Of a stretch of 64,000 nt of DNA, positions 1 through 8,681 are shown one piece after another (positions within the stretch are counted from its first letter, which is position 1; the number at the start of each line of letters is the position of its first letter). Under the pieces are notes generated by a model. That model did no database searches and was not told where the DNA came from. It worked only from the letters and a program-made list of their open reading frames with translations. This DNA comes from SKLM01 sp964575455 (GTDB lineage Bacteria > Chloroflexota > Anaerolineae > B4-G1): assembly GCA_964575455.1 (NCBI GenBank), contig CAZNRX010000004.1:1-64000 (forward strand), given 5' to 3'. The translations under genes were made by a program, and so were the position numbers.

Positions 1-56
1 CTGGCACATAGACGGCCTGTGGGCAATCTGTCAATCTATCCTAAACCATGCCGATA

Positions 57-65
57 TGGTATAAT
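57..65 (+). promoter_or_regulatory. Extended -10 promoter of dnaE
   Basis: The sequence reads TGGTATAAT, an extended -10 (TGn plus a perfect TATAAT at 60-65). Only nine bases separate it from the dnaE ATG at 75, so transcription should begin at or within a few bases of the start codon. I see no good -35 hexamer, which fits an extended -10 promoter. There is no Shine-Dalgarno sequence. Confidence 0.6.
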
Positions 66-74
66 ACGTTTTCG

Positions 75-3000
75 ATGAGTGACTTCGTGCATCTCCACGT
101 CCATAGTGAATACTCACTCCTCGACGGCCTCAGCAGCTGCCGTGGGCTGGCCGAGCGCGCTGTCGAGCTGGACATGCCCGCCCTGGCCCTGACCGACCAC
201 GGCACCATGTACGGCGCTGTCCGATTCTACAAGGCGTGCAAAGCCACGGGCATCAAGCCCATCATCGGGATGGAAGCCTACGTGGCAGCCCAGGGACGCG
301 AGGATCGGGACCCACGGCGCGACCGCAGCCCCTATCACCTGGTTCTGTTGGCCCAGGATAACACCGGCTACCACAACCTGATGCGCCTCGCGACCATCGC
401 CCAGCTGGAGGGCTTCTACTACAAACCTCGCGTGGATCGAGAGGTGCTGGAGGCGCATAACCAGGGCCTGATCGCCCTTTCCGGCTGCGGCTCCTCCGAG
501 CTTGCCCGCTGCATCAAGAAGGGACAGACCGACAGGGCCCGCGAGGTTGTCGCCTGGTATCGAGACACGTTCAAGGGCCGCTACTACTTAGAGCTGCAGG
601 ATCACGACATCCCCGAGCTGGTAGAGGTCAATCGCCACCTGCTGGCCTTCAGCGACCGGTTCAACGTGCCGCTGGTGGCCACAAACGACGTGCACTACGC
701 CCGGCGTGATCAGGCCTCGATCCACGACGTGCTCCTCTGCATCCAGACCGGAAAGACAATCACCGAGCCCGACCGCATGCGGATGGATGGCGAGAGCTAC
801 TACCTCAAGAGCGCTGAAGAGATGACCGCTCTCTTCCCCGAAGCGCCGCAGGCGTTGAGCAACACGCTGGAGATCGCGGAGCGCTGCAACGTCCAGCTCG
901 CCTTCGGCCACTATCACTTGCCGATCTTTGAGGTCCCTGCCGGCTACGACGCGCAATCCTACCTCCGGCATCTGTGCGAAAAGGGGCTGCGAGAGCGCTA
1001 CGATCAGGTCACGCCAGAGATCCAGGCGAGGCTGGAGTACGAGCTGGACGTGATCCATCGTATGGGCTTCGACACCTATTTCCTCATCGTCTGGGACTTG
1101 TGCCGCTTCTCCCGCGAACAGGACATCTGGTGGAACGTGCGCGGGTCGGGCGCCAGCTCTATCGTCGCCTACAGCCTCTACATCACGAATCTGGAGCCGC
1201 TGGAACAGAACCTGATCTTCGAGCGCTTCCTGAACCAGGGCCGCGTCACCATGCCCGATATCGATCTTGACTACCCCGATGACCAGCGGGATGATCTCAT
1301 CCGCTACACCATCGACAGGTACGGGCAGGACCAGGTGGCCCAGATCATCACCTTCGGGACGATGGGGGCCAAGGCCGCCATCCGCGATACCGGGCGAGCG
1401 CTCGACTACCCTCTTTCGGAGGTGGATCGCATCGCGCGCCTCGTGCCTGGCGGCCCCGGCGTGAAGCTCGACCAGGCCCTCAAGACGGTCCCCGATCTGC
1501 GCGCCCAGTACCAGGAGCAGGAGCACATTCAGCGGCTGATCGACACGGCCCGTGGCGTGGAGGGCAACATCCGTCACGCCAGCACCCACGCTGCAGGCGT
1601 CATCGTCTCCGACCAACCCCTGGTCAAGTATACGCCACTGCGACGCCCCACGAGCGGCAGCAGCGACGACCAGATCGGCAAGGTCACCCAGTACACCATG
1701 TCGGAGGCCGAGGAGTTGGGCCTGCTCAAGGTCGACTTCCTGGGCCTTGCCACTCTCACCGTGATGCGCGTCGCCTGTGAGCTGATCGAGGAGCGACACG
1801 GTGTGGACCTGGACCTGCTCACCATCCCCCGTGACGAACCTGTAATCTACGACCTCCTCTCCCGAGGTGACGTGATGGGCGTCTTCCAGGTCGAGGGCCA
1901 GGGCATGCGGCGAACGCTGATGAAGATGCAGCCCAGGCGGTTTGAGCACGTGATCGCGGCCATCAGCCTCTACCGCCCCGGCCCGATGGAGTACATCGAC
2001 GACTACATCGACCGCCTGCACGGCGAGAAGCCGGTGGAATACCGGCACCCCAGCCTGGAACCGATCCTTGAGGAGACCTTCGGCATCATCGTCTATCAGG
2101 AGCAGATCATCCGGATCCTGACGGACATCGCGGGGTACACGGCTGGCGAGGCGGATCTGGTCCGCAGAGCGGTGGGCAAGAAGAAGAGGAAGGCGCTGCT
2201 CAAGCATCGCGCCACGTTCATCGAGGGGGCGATGGAGCGGTCCGGCATACCTCGCGAGACAGCCGAGGCCATCTTCGACGACATCGAGTACTTCGCGCGG
2301 TACGGCTTCAACAAGAGCCACGCTGCCGACTACGCAGTCCTCACCTGCCAGACCGCCCATCTCAAAGCGAAATATCCGGTCGAGTATATGACCGCCCTGC
2401 TGACTGTCGAGCGAAACAACACCGACAAGGTGAGTCGCTTCATCGACGAATGTCGACGGATGGATATCGAGGTGCTCCCGCCTGACGTCAACATCTCCGG
2501 CCTTGGGTTCACCATCGAAGAGAAAGACGATAGGTCGAAAGACGACCCATCGTCCGCCATCCGCTTCGGCATGGGAGCAGTGAAAAACGTGGGAGAGGGA
2601 CCGGTTGAGGCCATTCTGGCCGCCCGCCGGAGCGGGGGACCCTTTGAGAACCTCGACGATTTCTGCCACAGGGTCGACCTGCGGCAGGTCAATCGGCGCG
2701 CCCTGGAGAGCCTGGTCCAAGTGGGGACGCTGCGGCCATTCGGAAAGCGCGCACAGCTGCTCCCCGTTGTCGATCGCCTCATCGGGCTAAGCGCCAGTTA
2801 CCATCAAGCTCAGGACGCGGGGCAGCTCAGCATGTTCAGCGACGCCACGGGCGTCCACCTGGCCGCCGACGAGACGATCCTGCCCCCGGCCGGCGAGGTG
2901 CCCAACATCCCCAGAAAGGAGATCCTTGCCTGGGAGAGGGAGTTGGTCGGTATCTACGTCTCCGAGCACCCCCTCACGCGGGTGATGACCCGTCTGGACG

Positions 3001-3698
3001 ACGTTCTCTCGGGCTCGTTGGGCACGCTGGGGGAGGAGCGAAACGGACAGCAGGTGACCGTCGCCGGGATGATACAGCGGATCTACCGCCACATCACGAA
3101 GAAGGGCAACGAGATGGCCTTCGTGACGCTCGAGGACATGCAGGGCAGCTGCGACGTGGTCGTCTTCCCCAGCGTCTGGAGCGAGACGAAGAAAGTGTGG
3201 CAGCCGGAGGAGATCGTGGTCGTCAACGGCAAGGTCGACTCCAGTCGACGTGACGAGCCCAGCCTGCTGTGCAGCTGGGTTAAGCGCCCTGAAGACGTCA
3301 AGCTGGCTGCTCAGAGCGATAGCGGTAAGGAGCTCGGCGCGCCCAGGTGCCAGGCACTGACAGCAAGTGCCAGGCACCGTCCACAAGGGTCAGCAAACGG
3401 GCCTCGTACCGTCCGCATCACACTTCGACGCACAGGGGAGCAAGCTGAGGACAAGCGAAGACTGCGCGAGATCTATGACCTGCTGACCAGCTATGACAGC
3501 GGGGATAGGCAGCACCCCGGGGATAGGCAACACCCCCGGGATCATTTCGTCATCCATCTGGCCAAGGATTCGGGGGGGGGCGTAGAATTGAGATTCCCAA
3601 ACCAAGCTACGTCATGCTGCCCCGAGTTGCTTCAAGATCTTGAAGCTCTCGTCGGGAAACAGGGCGTGCAAGTCCAAGATTCCCTAACCATTCACTGA
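75..3698 (+). CDS. dnaE: DNA polymerase III alpha subunit DnaE
   Basis: Catalytic subunit of the C-family replicative DNA polymerase, which extends primers at the replication fork. The 1,207-residue product opens with the PHP-domain motif HLHVHSEYSLLDG (about residues 5-17). It has the metal-binding catalytic motif PDIDLD with Asp397 and Asp399, a helix-hairpin-helix region, and an OB fold from about residue 990 (VAGMIQRIYRHIT). I start at the ATG at 75, where homology begins; the in-frame ATG at 48 lies upstream of the -10 box. Three segments not expected in DnaE sit in frame: a hairpin at 2526-2554, a GTGCCAGGCAC pair at 3346-3378 and two 18-bp units at 3501-3536. The last two lie in the C-terminal linker. 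The downstream phosphofructokinase starts 10 bp after the stop. Confidence 0.97.
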   Translation: MSDFVHLHVHSEYSLLDGLSSCRGLAERAVELDMPALALTDHGTMYGAVRFYKACKATGIKPIIGMEAYVAAQGREDRDPRRDRSPYHLVLLAQDNTGYHNLMRLATIAQLEGFYYKPRVDREVLEAHNQGLIALSGCGSSELARCIKKGQTDRAREVVAWYRDTFKGRYYLELQDHDIPELVEVNRHLLAFSDRFNVPLVATNDVHYARRDQASIHDVLLCIQTGKTITEPDRMRMDGESYYLKSAEEMTALFPEAPQALSNTLEIAERCNVQLAFGHYHLPIFEVPAGYDAQSYLRHLCEKGLRERYDQVTPEIQARLEYELDVIHRMGFDTYFLIVWDLCRFSREQDIWWNVRGSGASSIVAYSLYITNLEPLEQNLIFERFLNQGRVTMPDIDLDYPDDQRDDLIRYTIDRYGQDQVAQIITFGTMGAKAAIRDTGRALDYPLSEVDRIARLVPGGPGVKLDQALKTVPDLRAQYQEQEHIQRLIDTARGVEGNIRHASTHAAGVIVSDQPLVKYTPLRRPTSGSSDDQIGKVTQYTMSEAEELGLLKVDFLGLATLTVMRVACELIEERHGVDLDLLTIPRDEPVIYDLLSRGDVMGVFQVEGQGMRRTLMKMQPRRFEHVIAAISLYRPGPMEYIDDYIDRLHGEKPVEYRHPSLEPILEETFGIIVYQEQIIRILTDIAGYTAGEADLVRRAVGKKKRKALLKHRATFIEGAMERSGIPRETAEAIFDDIEYFARYGFNKSHAADYAVLTCQTAHLKAKYPVEYMTALLTVERNNTDKVSRFIDECRRMDIEVLPPDVNISGLGFTIEEKDDRSKDDPSSAIRFGMGAVKNVGEGPVEAILAARRSGGPFENLDDFCHRVDLRQVNRRALESLVQVGTLRPFGKRAQLLPVVDRLIGLSASYHQAQDAGQLSMFSDATGVHLAADETILPPAGEVPNIPRKEILAWERELVGIYVSEHPLTRVMTRLDDVLSGSLGTLGEERNGQQVTVAGMIQRIYRHITKKGNEMAFVTLEDMQGSCDVVVFPSVWSETKKVWQPEEIVVVNGKVDSSRRDEPSLLCSWVKRPEDVKLAAQSDSGKELGAPRCQALTASARHRPQGSANGPRTVRITLRRTGEQAEDKRRLREIYDLLTSYDSGDRQHPGDRQHPRDHFVIHLAKDSGGGVELRFPNQATSCCPELLQDLEALVGKQGVQVQDSLTIH
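2526..2554 (+). repeat. In-frame hairpin insert in dnaE
   Basis: GACGATaGGTCG and CGACCcATCGTC form an 11-bp stem with one mismatch around the loop AAAGA. It encodes the polar stretch DDRSKDDPSS just before the conserved IRFGMGAVKNVGEG motif. From knowledge of the family, DnaE normally has only a few residues here. Confidence 0.65.
3346..3378 (+). repeat. Paired GTGCCAGGCAC palindromes in dnaE
   Basis: Two copies of the 11-bp palindrome GTGCCAGGCAC (arms of 5 around one base) lie 20 bp apart, read in frame, in the C-terminal linker of DnaE. The pair is also mutually inverted (GGTGCC... and ...GGCACC). Such GTGCCAGGCAC units look like a dispersed repeat, but I see only these two copies in the window. 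Confidence 0.6.
3501..3536 (+). repeat. Two tandem 18-bp units in dnaE (GGGRTG family)
   Basis: Two 18-bp copies, GGGGATAGGCAGCACCCC and the same with one G-to-A change, follow directly on each other and encode GDRQHP twice. Read on the minus strand the unit is GGGGTGCTGCCTATCCCC. It matches the units in the mutase, exported-protein and AOR genes of this window at most positions. Confidence 0.7.
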
Positions 3699-3708
3699 GG
3701 AGGAGATT

Positions 3709-5046
3709 GTGACCAACAAGTCGAAGGGTGCAGACGACGCACGTAGGATGAACAACGCACCGGGTGCAAACGACGCACGTAGGAAGAGGCTCGGGCTTAT
3801 CGTCAGCGGTGGCCCAGCTCCCGGTATCAACGGGGTGATTCATTCAGCCACGATCGAAGCCCGCACGCGTGGCTATGAGGTGGTCGGCTTCTACGATGGG
3901 TTCAAGCACCTGATGGAGGGGGAGCTGGTGGCCAAGCCGCTCTCCATTGACGATGTGAGCCGCATCTATCTCAAAGGGGGGTCCATCCTGCGCACGTCGC
4001 GGGCGAACCCCACGCAGGAGGAGGAATCACTCCGGCTCTGCGGCGAGGTGCTGATGGATGCGGACGTGGGCTACGTTCTGGTCATCGGCGGTGACGACAC
4101 GGCATACGCGGCCTATCGCGTGGCGCGTTACGCCCAGGAGCACATGGGGGCGGACATCCACGTGGCGCACGCGCCGAAGACGATCGACAATGACCTCCCG
4201 CTCCCTGAGGAGATCAACACGTTCGGCTACGAGACAGCGCGAGAGGTGGGGACGCAGATCACGATGAGCGTGATGGAGGAGGCGCTGACGGGGCAGCGCT
4301 GGTTCGTGGTGGTGACGATGGGCCGCAAGACGGGTCACCTGGCACTTGGCATCGGGAAGAGCTCTGGGGCGACGCTCACCCTGATCCCCGAGGAGTGGGA
4401 GGGACGCACGATCCGCATGCAAGAGGTGATCGACATCCTCATCGCGTCGATCCTCAAGCGGATGGCGGACGACAAGCCCTACGGGGTGGCCCTCGTCTCC
4501 GAGGGCGTGATGGAGCACATGTCCCACCAGGATCTGCGAGAGCTGGATTACGTGGAACGCGACGCCTTTGGCAACGTCCACCTGTCTGAGATCAACTTCT
4601 CCGACATCCTGAAGCACGAGCTGGACAGCGAGCTGGAGAAGCTGGATGTCCCGACCCGCATCACCAGCAAGGACCTGGGGTACGAGCTTCGCTGTACCGA
4701 TCCTGTTGCGTTCGACATTGACTACACACGCAGCCTGGGAGAGGCAGCTGCCGCTTTCCTGCTGGAGGGCGGCACCAATGCGACGGTGACGGTTCAGGGA
4801 ACGCGCGTGGTGCCGATCCCGTTCAACGAGATGTTGGATCCGGAGACGGGACGTACGGAGGTAAGGAAGGTCAATCTTAACTCCTTCATCTATCGTTCAG
4901 CCTACAAGCTCATGATTCGCCTGAAACCGGAAGACGCCGAGAATGAGGACCTTCTCACGAAGATGGCAAGAAATACCAAGCTCTCCCTCGACGAATTCAA
5001 GTCTCGATTCGGATATCTCCTAGGCCTTGAGCCACGATCTCTCTAG
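3709..5046 (+). CDS. pfp: 6-phosphofructokinase, PPi-type
   Basis: Phosphorylates fructose 6-phosphate in glycolysis; the phosphate donor is probably pyrophosphate. The 445-residue protein has the nucleotide-loop motif GGPAPGINGVI (about residues 33-43), GGDDT (127-131), PKTIDND (156-162) and MGRKTGH (204-210). In this family Gly at the fourth position of GGDG and Gly before TIDND go with ATP, while Asp and Lys, as here (Asp130, Lys157), go with PPi. That rule is established; applying it here is inference. A GTG start follows a GGAGGAG ribosome site. Residues 1-27 are an extension made of degenerate 18-bp repeats. The next phosphofructokinase starts 9 bp downstream, so the two are probably cotranscribed, possibly with dnaE. 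Confidence 0.92.
   Translation: MTNKSKGADDARRMNNAPGANDARRKRLGLIVSGGPAPGINGVIHSATIEARTRGYEVVGFYDGFKHLMEGELVAKPLSIDDVSRIYLKGGSILRTSRANPTQEEESLRLCGEVLMDADVGYVLVIGGDDTAYAAYRVARYAQEHMGADIHVAHAPKTIDNDLPLPEEINTFGYETAREVGTQITMSVMEEALTGQRWFVVVTMGRKTGHLALGIGKSSGATLTLIPEEWEGRTIRMQEVIDILIASILKRMADDKPYGVALVSEGVMEHMSHQDLRELDYVERDAFGNVHLSEINFSDILKHELDSELEKLDVPTRITSKDLGYELRCTDPVAFDIDYTRSLGEAAAAFLLEGGTNATVTVQGTRVVPIPFNEMLDPETGRTEVRKVNLNSFIYRSAYKLMIRLKPEDAENEDLLTKMARNTKLSLDEFKSRFGYLLGLEPRSL
3726..3785 (+). repeat. 18-bp-period repeats in the phosphofructokinase N-terminus
   Basis: GGGTGCAGACGACGCACG and GGGTGCAAACGACGCACG lie 36 bp apart with a diverged unit, TAGGATGAACAACGCACC, between them. They encode GADDARRMNNAPGANDARRK, ahead of the conserved start of the enzyme. 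Each good unit can pair GTGC with GCAC. The core AAACGAC also occurs in the mutase-gene units read on their coding strand, which suggests one hairpin family with different arms. Confidence 0.55.
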
Positions 5047-5055
5047 GAGACTACA

Positions 5056-6027
5056 ATGGAACGGATAGGCGTTCTCACCAGCGGCGGCGACAATCCCGGC
5101 CTCAACCCCTGCATCCGCGCTGTGGTGCGTATGGCAGTCCACGAGGGCCTGGAAGCTCTGGGCATCCACCGCGGCTACGCGGGCCTGATTGGAGGAGAGA
5201 TCGACGAGATGGATGCCCGATCTGTGGGGGGCATTCTTGGCCGTGGAGGCACCGTCTTGGGCACGGCCCGGGCTCCGGAGTTTATGGAGCCTCAGGGGAG
5301 AAGAAAGGCACTGCGGACCCTGAACCGATTCGACATCGATGGTCTGGTCGTCATCGGAGGCAATGGATCTCTCACCGGGGCGCTGGAGCTTCATCGCTTG
5401 GGCTTCCCCGTCGTTGGCATTCCCAGCACGATCGACAACGACATCAACGGCACGGACATCTCCATCGGCGTCGACACGGCATTGAACACTATCGTCAGCG
5501 CCATCGACAAGATCAAGGACACGGCTTCCTCCCACAACCGAGCTTTCTTGATCGAGACGATGGGCCGAAACTCAGGGTATCTGGCCCTGGCCAGCGGTCT
5601 GGCGGGCGGCGCCGAGCTGGTGCTCTGCCCAGAGGTCGAGACCACGCTGGAGGAGGTGGCCCAGACGGTCGAGGACTCCTACATCCGCGGCAAAGCGCAC
5701 GCCATCATCGTGGTGGCCGAGGGGTGGCAACCGGGCACGGAGCAGATAGCCAAGAAGCTGCGTGAACGAAAGGAGGAACTGGGCTTCTCAGTCCGCGTCA
5801 CCCGCTTGGGCCACGTTCAACGGGGTGGATCGCCAAGCGCTTTCGACCGCATTCTGGCCACCCGGCTGGGGGCCAAGGCGGTCAGGCAACTGATCAACGG
5901 CAACTCCGGCGAGATGATCGGCTGGCTGAACAGCGACTTCCACCTCATCCCCCTGGAGGAAGCCGTGGCCTATCAGAAGGAGCTTGACAAAAACCTGTAC
6001 GAACTGTCAACCATCATGGACAAGTAG
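5056..6027 (+). CDS. pfkA: 6-phosphofructokinase, PfkA-like
   Basis: Second phosphofructokinase, 323 residues, collinear with E. coli PfkA to the residue in its key motifs: GGNGS at 101-105, PSTIDND at 123-129 with the catalytic Asp127, MGR at 169-171, and LGHVQRGGSPSAFDR near the end. Gly104 is the ATP-type residue. Two positions are odd: Asp103, which helps hold Mg-ATP, is Asn, and position 124 is Ser. It may therefore be ATP-using with altered metal binding, or partly specialised. The ATG follows AGGAGACTACA. The gene pairs with the PPi-type enzyme just upstream. It ends 11 bp before the convergent mutase gene. Confidence 0.92.
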   Translation: MERIGVLTSGGDNPGLNPCIRAVVRMAVHEGLEALGIHRGYAGLIGGEIDEMDARSVGGILGRGGTVLGTARAPEFMEPQGRRKALRTLNRFDIDGLVVIGGNGSLTGALELHRLGFPVVGIPSTIDNDINGTDISIGVDTALNTIVSAIDKIKDTASSHNRAFLIETMGRNSGYLALASGLAGGAELVLCPEVETTLEEVAQTVEDSYIRGKAHAIIVVAEGWQPGTEQIAKKLRERKEELGFSVRVTRLGHVQRGGSPSAFDRILATRLGAKAVRQLINGNSGEMIGWLNSDFHLIPLEEAVAYQKELDKNLYELSTIMDK

Positions 6028-6038
6028 GCAAGCCACAG

Positions 6039-7793
6039 CTAGATCACCATGGGCTCCCGATAGAGCCCGAAGACGTCTCGGAAGACGTCCATGACCTCCT
6101 GTACCGTGGCGTAGGCGCGCACGGCCTCTAGAATGTACGGCATCGTGTTCTCGGTGCCGTTGGCCGCGATGCGCAGCCGATCCAGTGCCTGTCCCACCGC
6201 GCCGTTGTCACGCTCCTCTCGCACCCTCTGCAGGCATGCGCATTGCTTCTCATATCCCTGCGGGTCCTGGTGCAAGATGGGAACGTTGGGGGGTTCTTTC
6301 TCTTGGTACTGATTGACGCCAACGACCACGCGCTTCCTCTCGTCAATCTCACGCTGGTAGCGGTAGGCGGCATCGGCGATCTCCTGCTGGAAGAAGCCCT
6401 GCTCGATAGCGGGTATCACGCCTCCGAGGGCCTCGATCTGGTGGAAGGTGTCGTAGACCTGCTCCTCCATTCGATCGGTGAGTGCCTCCACAGCATAGGA
6501 GCCGGCCAGCGGGTCGACGGTGTTGGTGATCCCGCTCTCGTGGGCGATGATGTGCTGGGTGCGCAGAGCAATGGTGACGGCGTGCTCGCTGGGAAGCGCC
6601 AGGGCCTCATCCATGCTGTTGGTGTGCAGCGACTGGGTGCCGCCCAGCACGGCTGCGAGGGCCTGAATAGCCACCCGCACGATGTTGATCTCCGGCTGCT
6701 GCGCCGTGAGCGAGCAGCCAGCGGTCTGCGTATGAAAGCGCATCCACCAGGAACGCTCGTCCTTGGCGTCAAAGGTCTCGCGCATCTCTCGCGCCCAGAT
6801 GCGGCGCGAAGCCCGGAACTTGGCGATCTCCTCCAGGAAATCGTTGTGGCAGTTGAAGAAGAAGGAAAGCCGAGGCGCAAAAGCATCCACGTCGAGCCCG
6901 CGATCGAGCGCCCAGCGGACGTACTCCATCCCATCCGCCAGTGTGAAGGCCAACTCCTGCGCAGCCGTCGAGCCAGCCTCGCGGATGTGATACCCCGAGA
7001 TGGAGATCGTGTTCCAGCGGGGCAGATGCTCGCTGCCGAACTCGATGGTGTCCGTGACCAAACGCATGGAGGGCTCTGGCGGGAAGATATACTCCTTCTG
7101 CGCGATGTACTCCTTAAGGATATCGTTCTGGATCGTACCCCCGAGCTTGTGCATAGGCACACCTTGCTTCTCGGCAGCGGCGATGTACATGGCCCATATC
7201 ACCGCAGCCGGGCTGTTGATGGTCATCGAGGTGGTCACTTTATCCAACGGAATGCGGTCGAAGAGCACCTCCATGTCGCGAAGCGAGGAGATGGCCACGC
7301 CACACTTGCCGAACTCGCCCTCGGCCTCGGGCGCGTCGGCATCGTACCCCATCAGCGTCGGCAGATCGAAGGCCACCGACAAGCCTGTCTGACCTTGCTC
7401 AAGCAGGTATCGGAAGCGCTTGTTCGTCTCCTCGGCCGTGCCGAACCCCGCGAACATGCGCATCGTCCACAGCCTCCCGCGGTACATCGTGGCGTGGATC
7501 CCGCGGGTGAACGGGTACTCGCCGGGGAAGCCAAGCCTCTCCTGATATGCGCTCGCATCCCCAGACGCCGCTGCGTCCACATCCAGCGGCGTATAGAGCC
7601 GCTGCACGGGCTCGCCCGAGGCCGTGATAAACGCATCGGCCCGCTCCGGATACCGGCTGAGCGTCTCCTGGAGCGTCGTCTCCTTCCATCGCTCCCGCAC
7701 CTGCTCTAGATCCCCTAGATCTCGGGGATGTCGTTTATCCCGGGGATGTCTTTTATCCCCGGGATGTCTCTTGTTCCCACTCTCAACGTCCAT
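6039..7793 (-). CDS. mcmA: Methylmalonyl-CoA mutase, large (substrate-binding) chain
   Basis: TIM-barrel chain of a B12-dependent acyl-CoA mutase, which interconverts succinyl-CoA and (R)-methylmalonyl-CoA or a related pair. Recognisable segments are RLYTPLDV, YPFTRGIHATMYRGRLWTMR, FAGFGTAEETNKRF, GGTIQNDILKEY and HTNSMDEALALPSEHA. The 584 residues end before the cobalamin-binding domain (no DxHxxG). A separate small B12 subunit must therefore be encoded elsewhere, as in two-part mutases. The ATG at 7793 follows AGGAGGTCGAGCG. Residues 7-24 (three KRHPxD units) are encoded by three 18-bp repeats and so are certainly translated. The PstS-like gene ends 24 bp upstream. Confidence 0.93.
   Translation of the reverse strand: MDVESGNKRHPGDKRHPRDKRHPRDLGDLEQVRERWKETTLQETLSRYPERADAFITASGEPVQRLYTPLDVDAAASGDASAYQERLGFPGEYPFTRGIHATMYRGRLWTMRMFAGFGTAEETNKRFRYLLEQGQTGLSVAFDLPTLMGYDADAPEAEGEFGKCGVAISSLRDMEVLFDRIPLDKVTTSMTINSPAAVIWAMYIAAAEKQGVPMHKLGGTIQNDILKEYIAQKEYIFPPEPSMRLVTDTIEFGSEHLPRWNTISISGYHIREAGSTAAQELAFTLADGMEYVRWALDRGLDVDAFAPRLSFFFNCHNDFLEEIAKFRASRRIWAREMRETFDAKDERSWWMRFHTQTAGCSLTAQQPEINIVRVAIQALAAVLGGTQSLHTNSMDEALALPSEHAVTIALRTQHIIAHESGITNTVDPLAGSYAVEALTDRMEEQVYDTFHQIEALGGVIPAIEQGFFQQEIADAAYRYQREIDERKRVVVGVNQYQEKEPPNVPILHQDPQGYEKQCACLQRVREERDNGAVGQALDRLRIAANGTENTMPYILEAVRAYATVQEVMDVFRDVFGLYREPMVI
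7723..7776 (-). repeat. Three tandem 18-bp units in the mutase N-terminus
   Basis: On the plus strand the units are CGGGGATGTCGTTTATCC, CGGGGATGTCTTTTATCC and a diverged third copy. GGGAT and ATCCC can pair within each unit. They encode (K)RHPGDKRHPRDKRHPRD directly behind a well-supported start codon, so they lengthen the protein without breaking the frame. Confidence 0.75.
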
Positions 7794-7817
7794 CGCTCGA
7801 CCTCCTACTCCACCTAT

Positions 7818-8681
7818 TTACTGTTCCACTGTGACTCGGTATCCGCCTGCCACACCTTTTGTCAGCAGCCACTGGGCAAACTGGCGGGCCTCTCCCGCCG
7901 GCTCGCCGCTGCTTGCCAGGTGAAGCTCCCGCCAAAGCGGGTAACGCCCAGCTTCGACAGTTCGCTCCGTCGGCAAAACGCCCTCGATGGGCAGCGCACG
8001 CACCCGGTCATGGGGGACAGACGGCGTCCCTAGGCAGCGCGTCGACACGTAGCCAATGGCACCAGGCGTGCTCGCCACGTACTCAACCACAGCCTCGCTC
8101 GAGGGCATCAACACGGCGTTGAGCGTCGTATCCTCACCGTCGAGGACGATGCTCTCGAAGGCAGCCCGCGTGCCGGAGCCGTCCTCTCGGCTGACGACAA
8201 TGAGCACCACCCCTTGCCGCTCCTGCAGGCGTCCGCGGAAGATCTCACGGAGCTGCGCCAGCCCCATCTCCGAGAAGGACAACGTATGGGGCACAATCAC
8301 GGCCACGCCATCGCGGGCAAAGGGCTCCATCCACAGCGATGCCTTCCCCTCGTCCACAGAGCCCCACGAGAGCAGCGCCAGGTCCGCCTCCCCTTCCACC
8401 AGAGCGTTCACGGCCAGGGCGTTGTTGAGCACCTCAGACGTCACCGTCACCCACGGGTGAGCTGTCTCATAGGCCGAGGCCACGTCTTGCAGAAGCGTCG
8501 CGCAGGAATCGGCAGCCACCACGTGCAGCTCGGTCGGCTCTCTGGTGACGATAAGGGGCTGAGGCGCGCACGCAGGCCCAGACAACAGGATGACGGAGGC
8601 GACCAGCAGCAAGGGCATGGAAGATATCCAACGGCAGAGCCCTTCGGAGGTGCCGTTGGCGCGCCGCGAGCTGGACATCAT
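7818..8681 (-). CDS. PstS-like solute-binding lipoprotein
   Basis: Extracytoplasmic binding protein of the phosphate/tungstate-binding type II fold, 287 residues. A hydrophobic leader ends in LSGPAC, a lipobox-like site. It is followed by TELHVVAADSCATLLQDVASAYETAHPWVTV, the domain start, with SREDGSGTRAAFE, AVVEYVASTPGAIGYVS and the short C-terminal QWLLTKG, all typical of PstS relatives. No permease or ATPase lies next to it. The ATG overlaps the stop of the upstream cupin gene as ATGA, so the two are translationally coupled. The ligand is unknown: phosphate is possible, but another oxyanion or a sensing role fits the cupin partner equally well. Confidence 0.82.
   Translation of the reverse strand: MMSSSRRANGTSEGLCRWISSMPLLLVASVILLSGPACAPQPLIVTREPTELHVVAADSCATLLQDVASAYETAHPWVTVTSEVLNNALAVNALVEGEADLALLSWGSVDEGKASLWMEPFARDGVAVIVPHTLSFSEMGLAQLREIFRGRLQERQGVVLIVVSREDGSGTRAAFESIVLDGEDTTLNAVLMPSSEAVVEYVASTPGAIGYVSTRCLGTPSVPHDRVRALPIEGVLPTERTVEAGRYPLWRELHLASSGEPAGEARQFAQWLLTKGVAGGYRVTVEQ

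Noticed and set aside
588..2720. 710-residue open frame on the minus strand within dnaE
   Set aside because: It lies antisense to a complete, well-conserved DnaE in high-G+C DNA and shows no family motif or ribosome site. It is a shadow frame.
6243..7709. 488-residue open frame on the plus strand within the mutase gene
   Set aside because: It is antisense to methylmalonyl-CoA mutase with no recognisable domain. High G+C explains the absence of stops.
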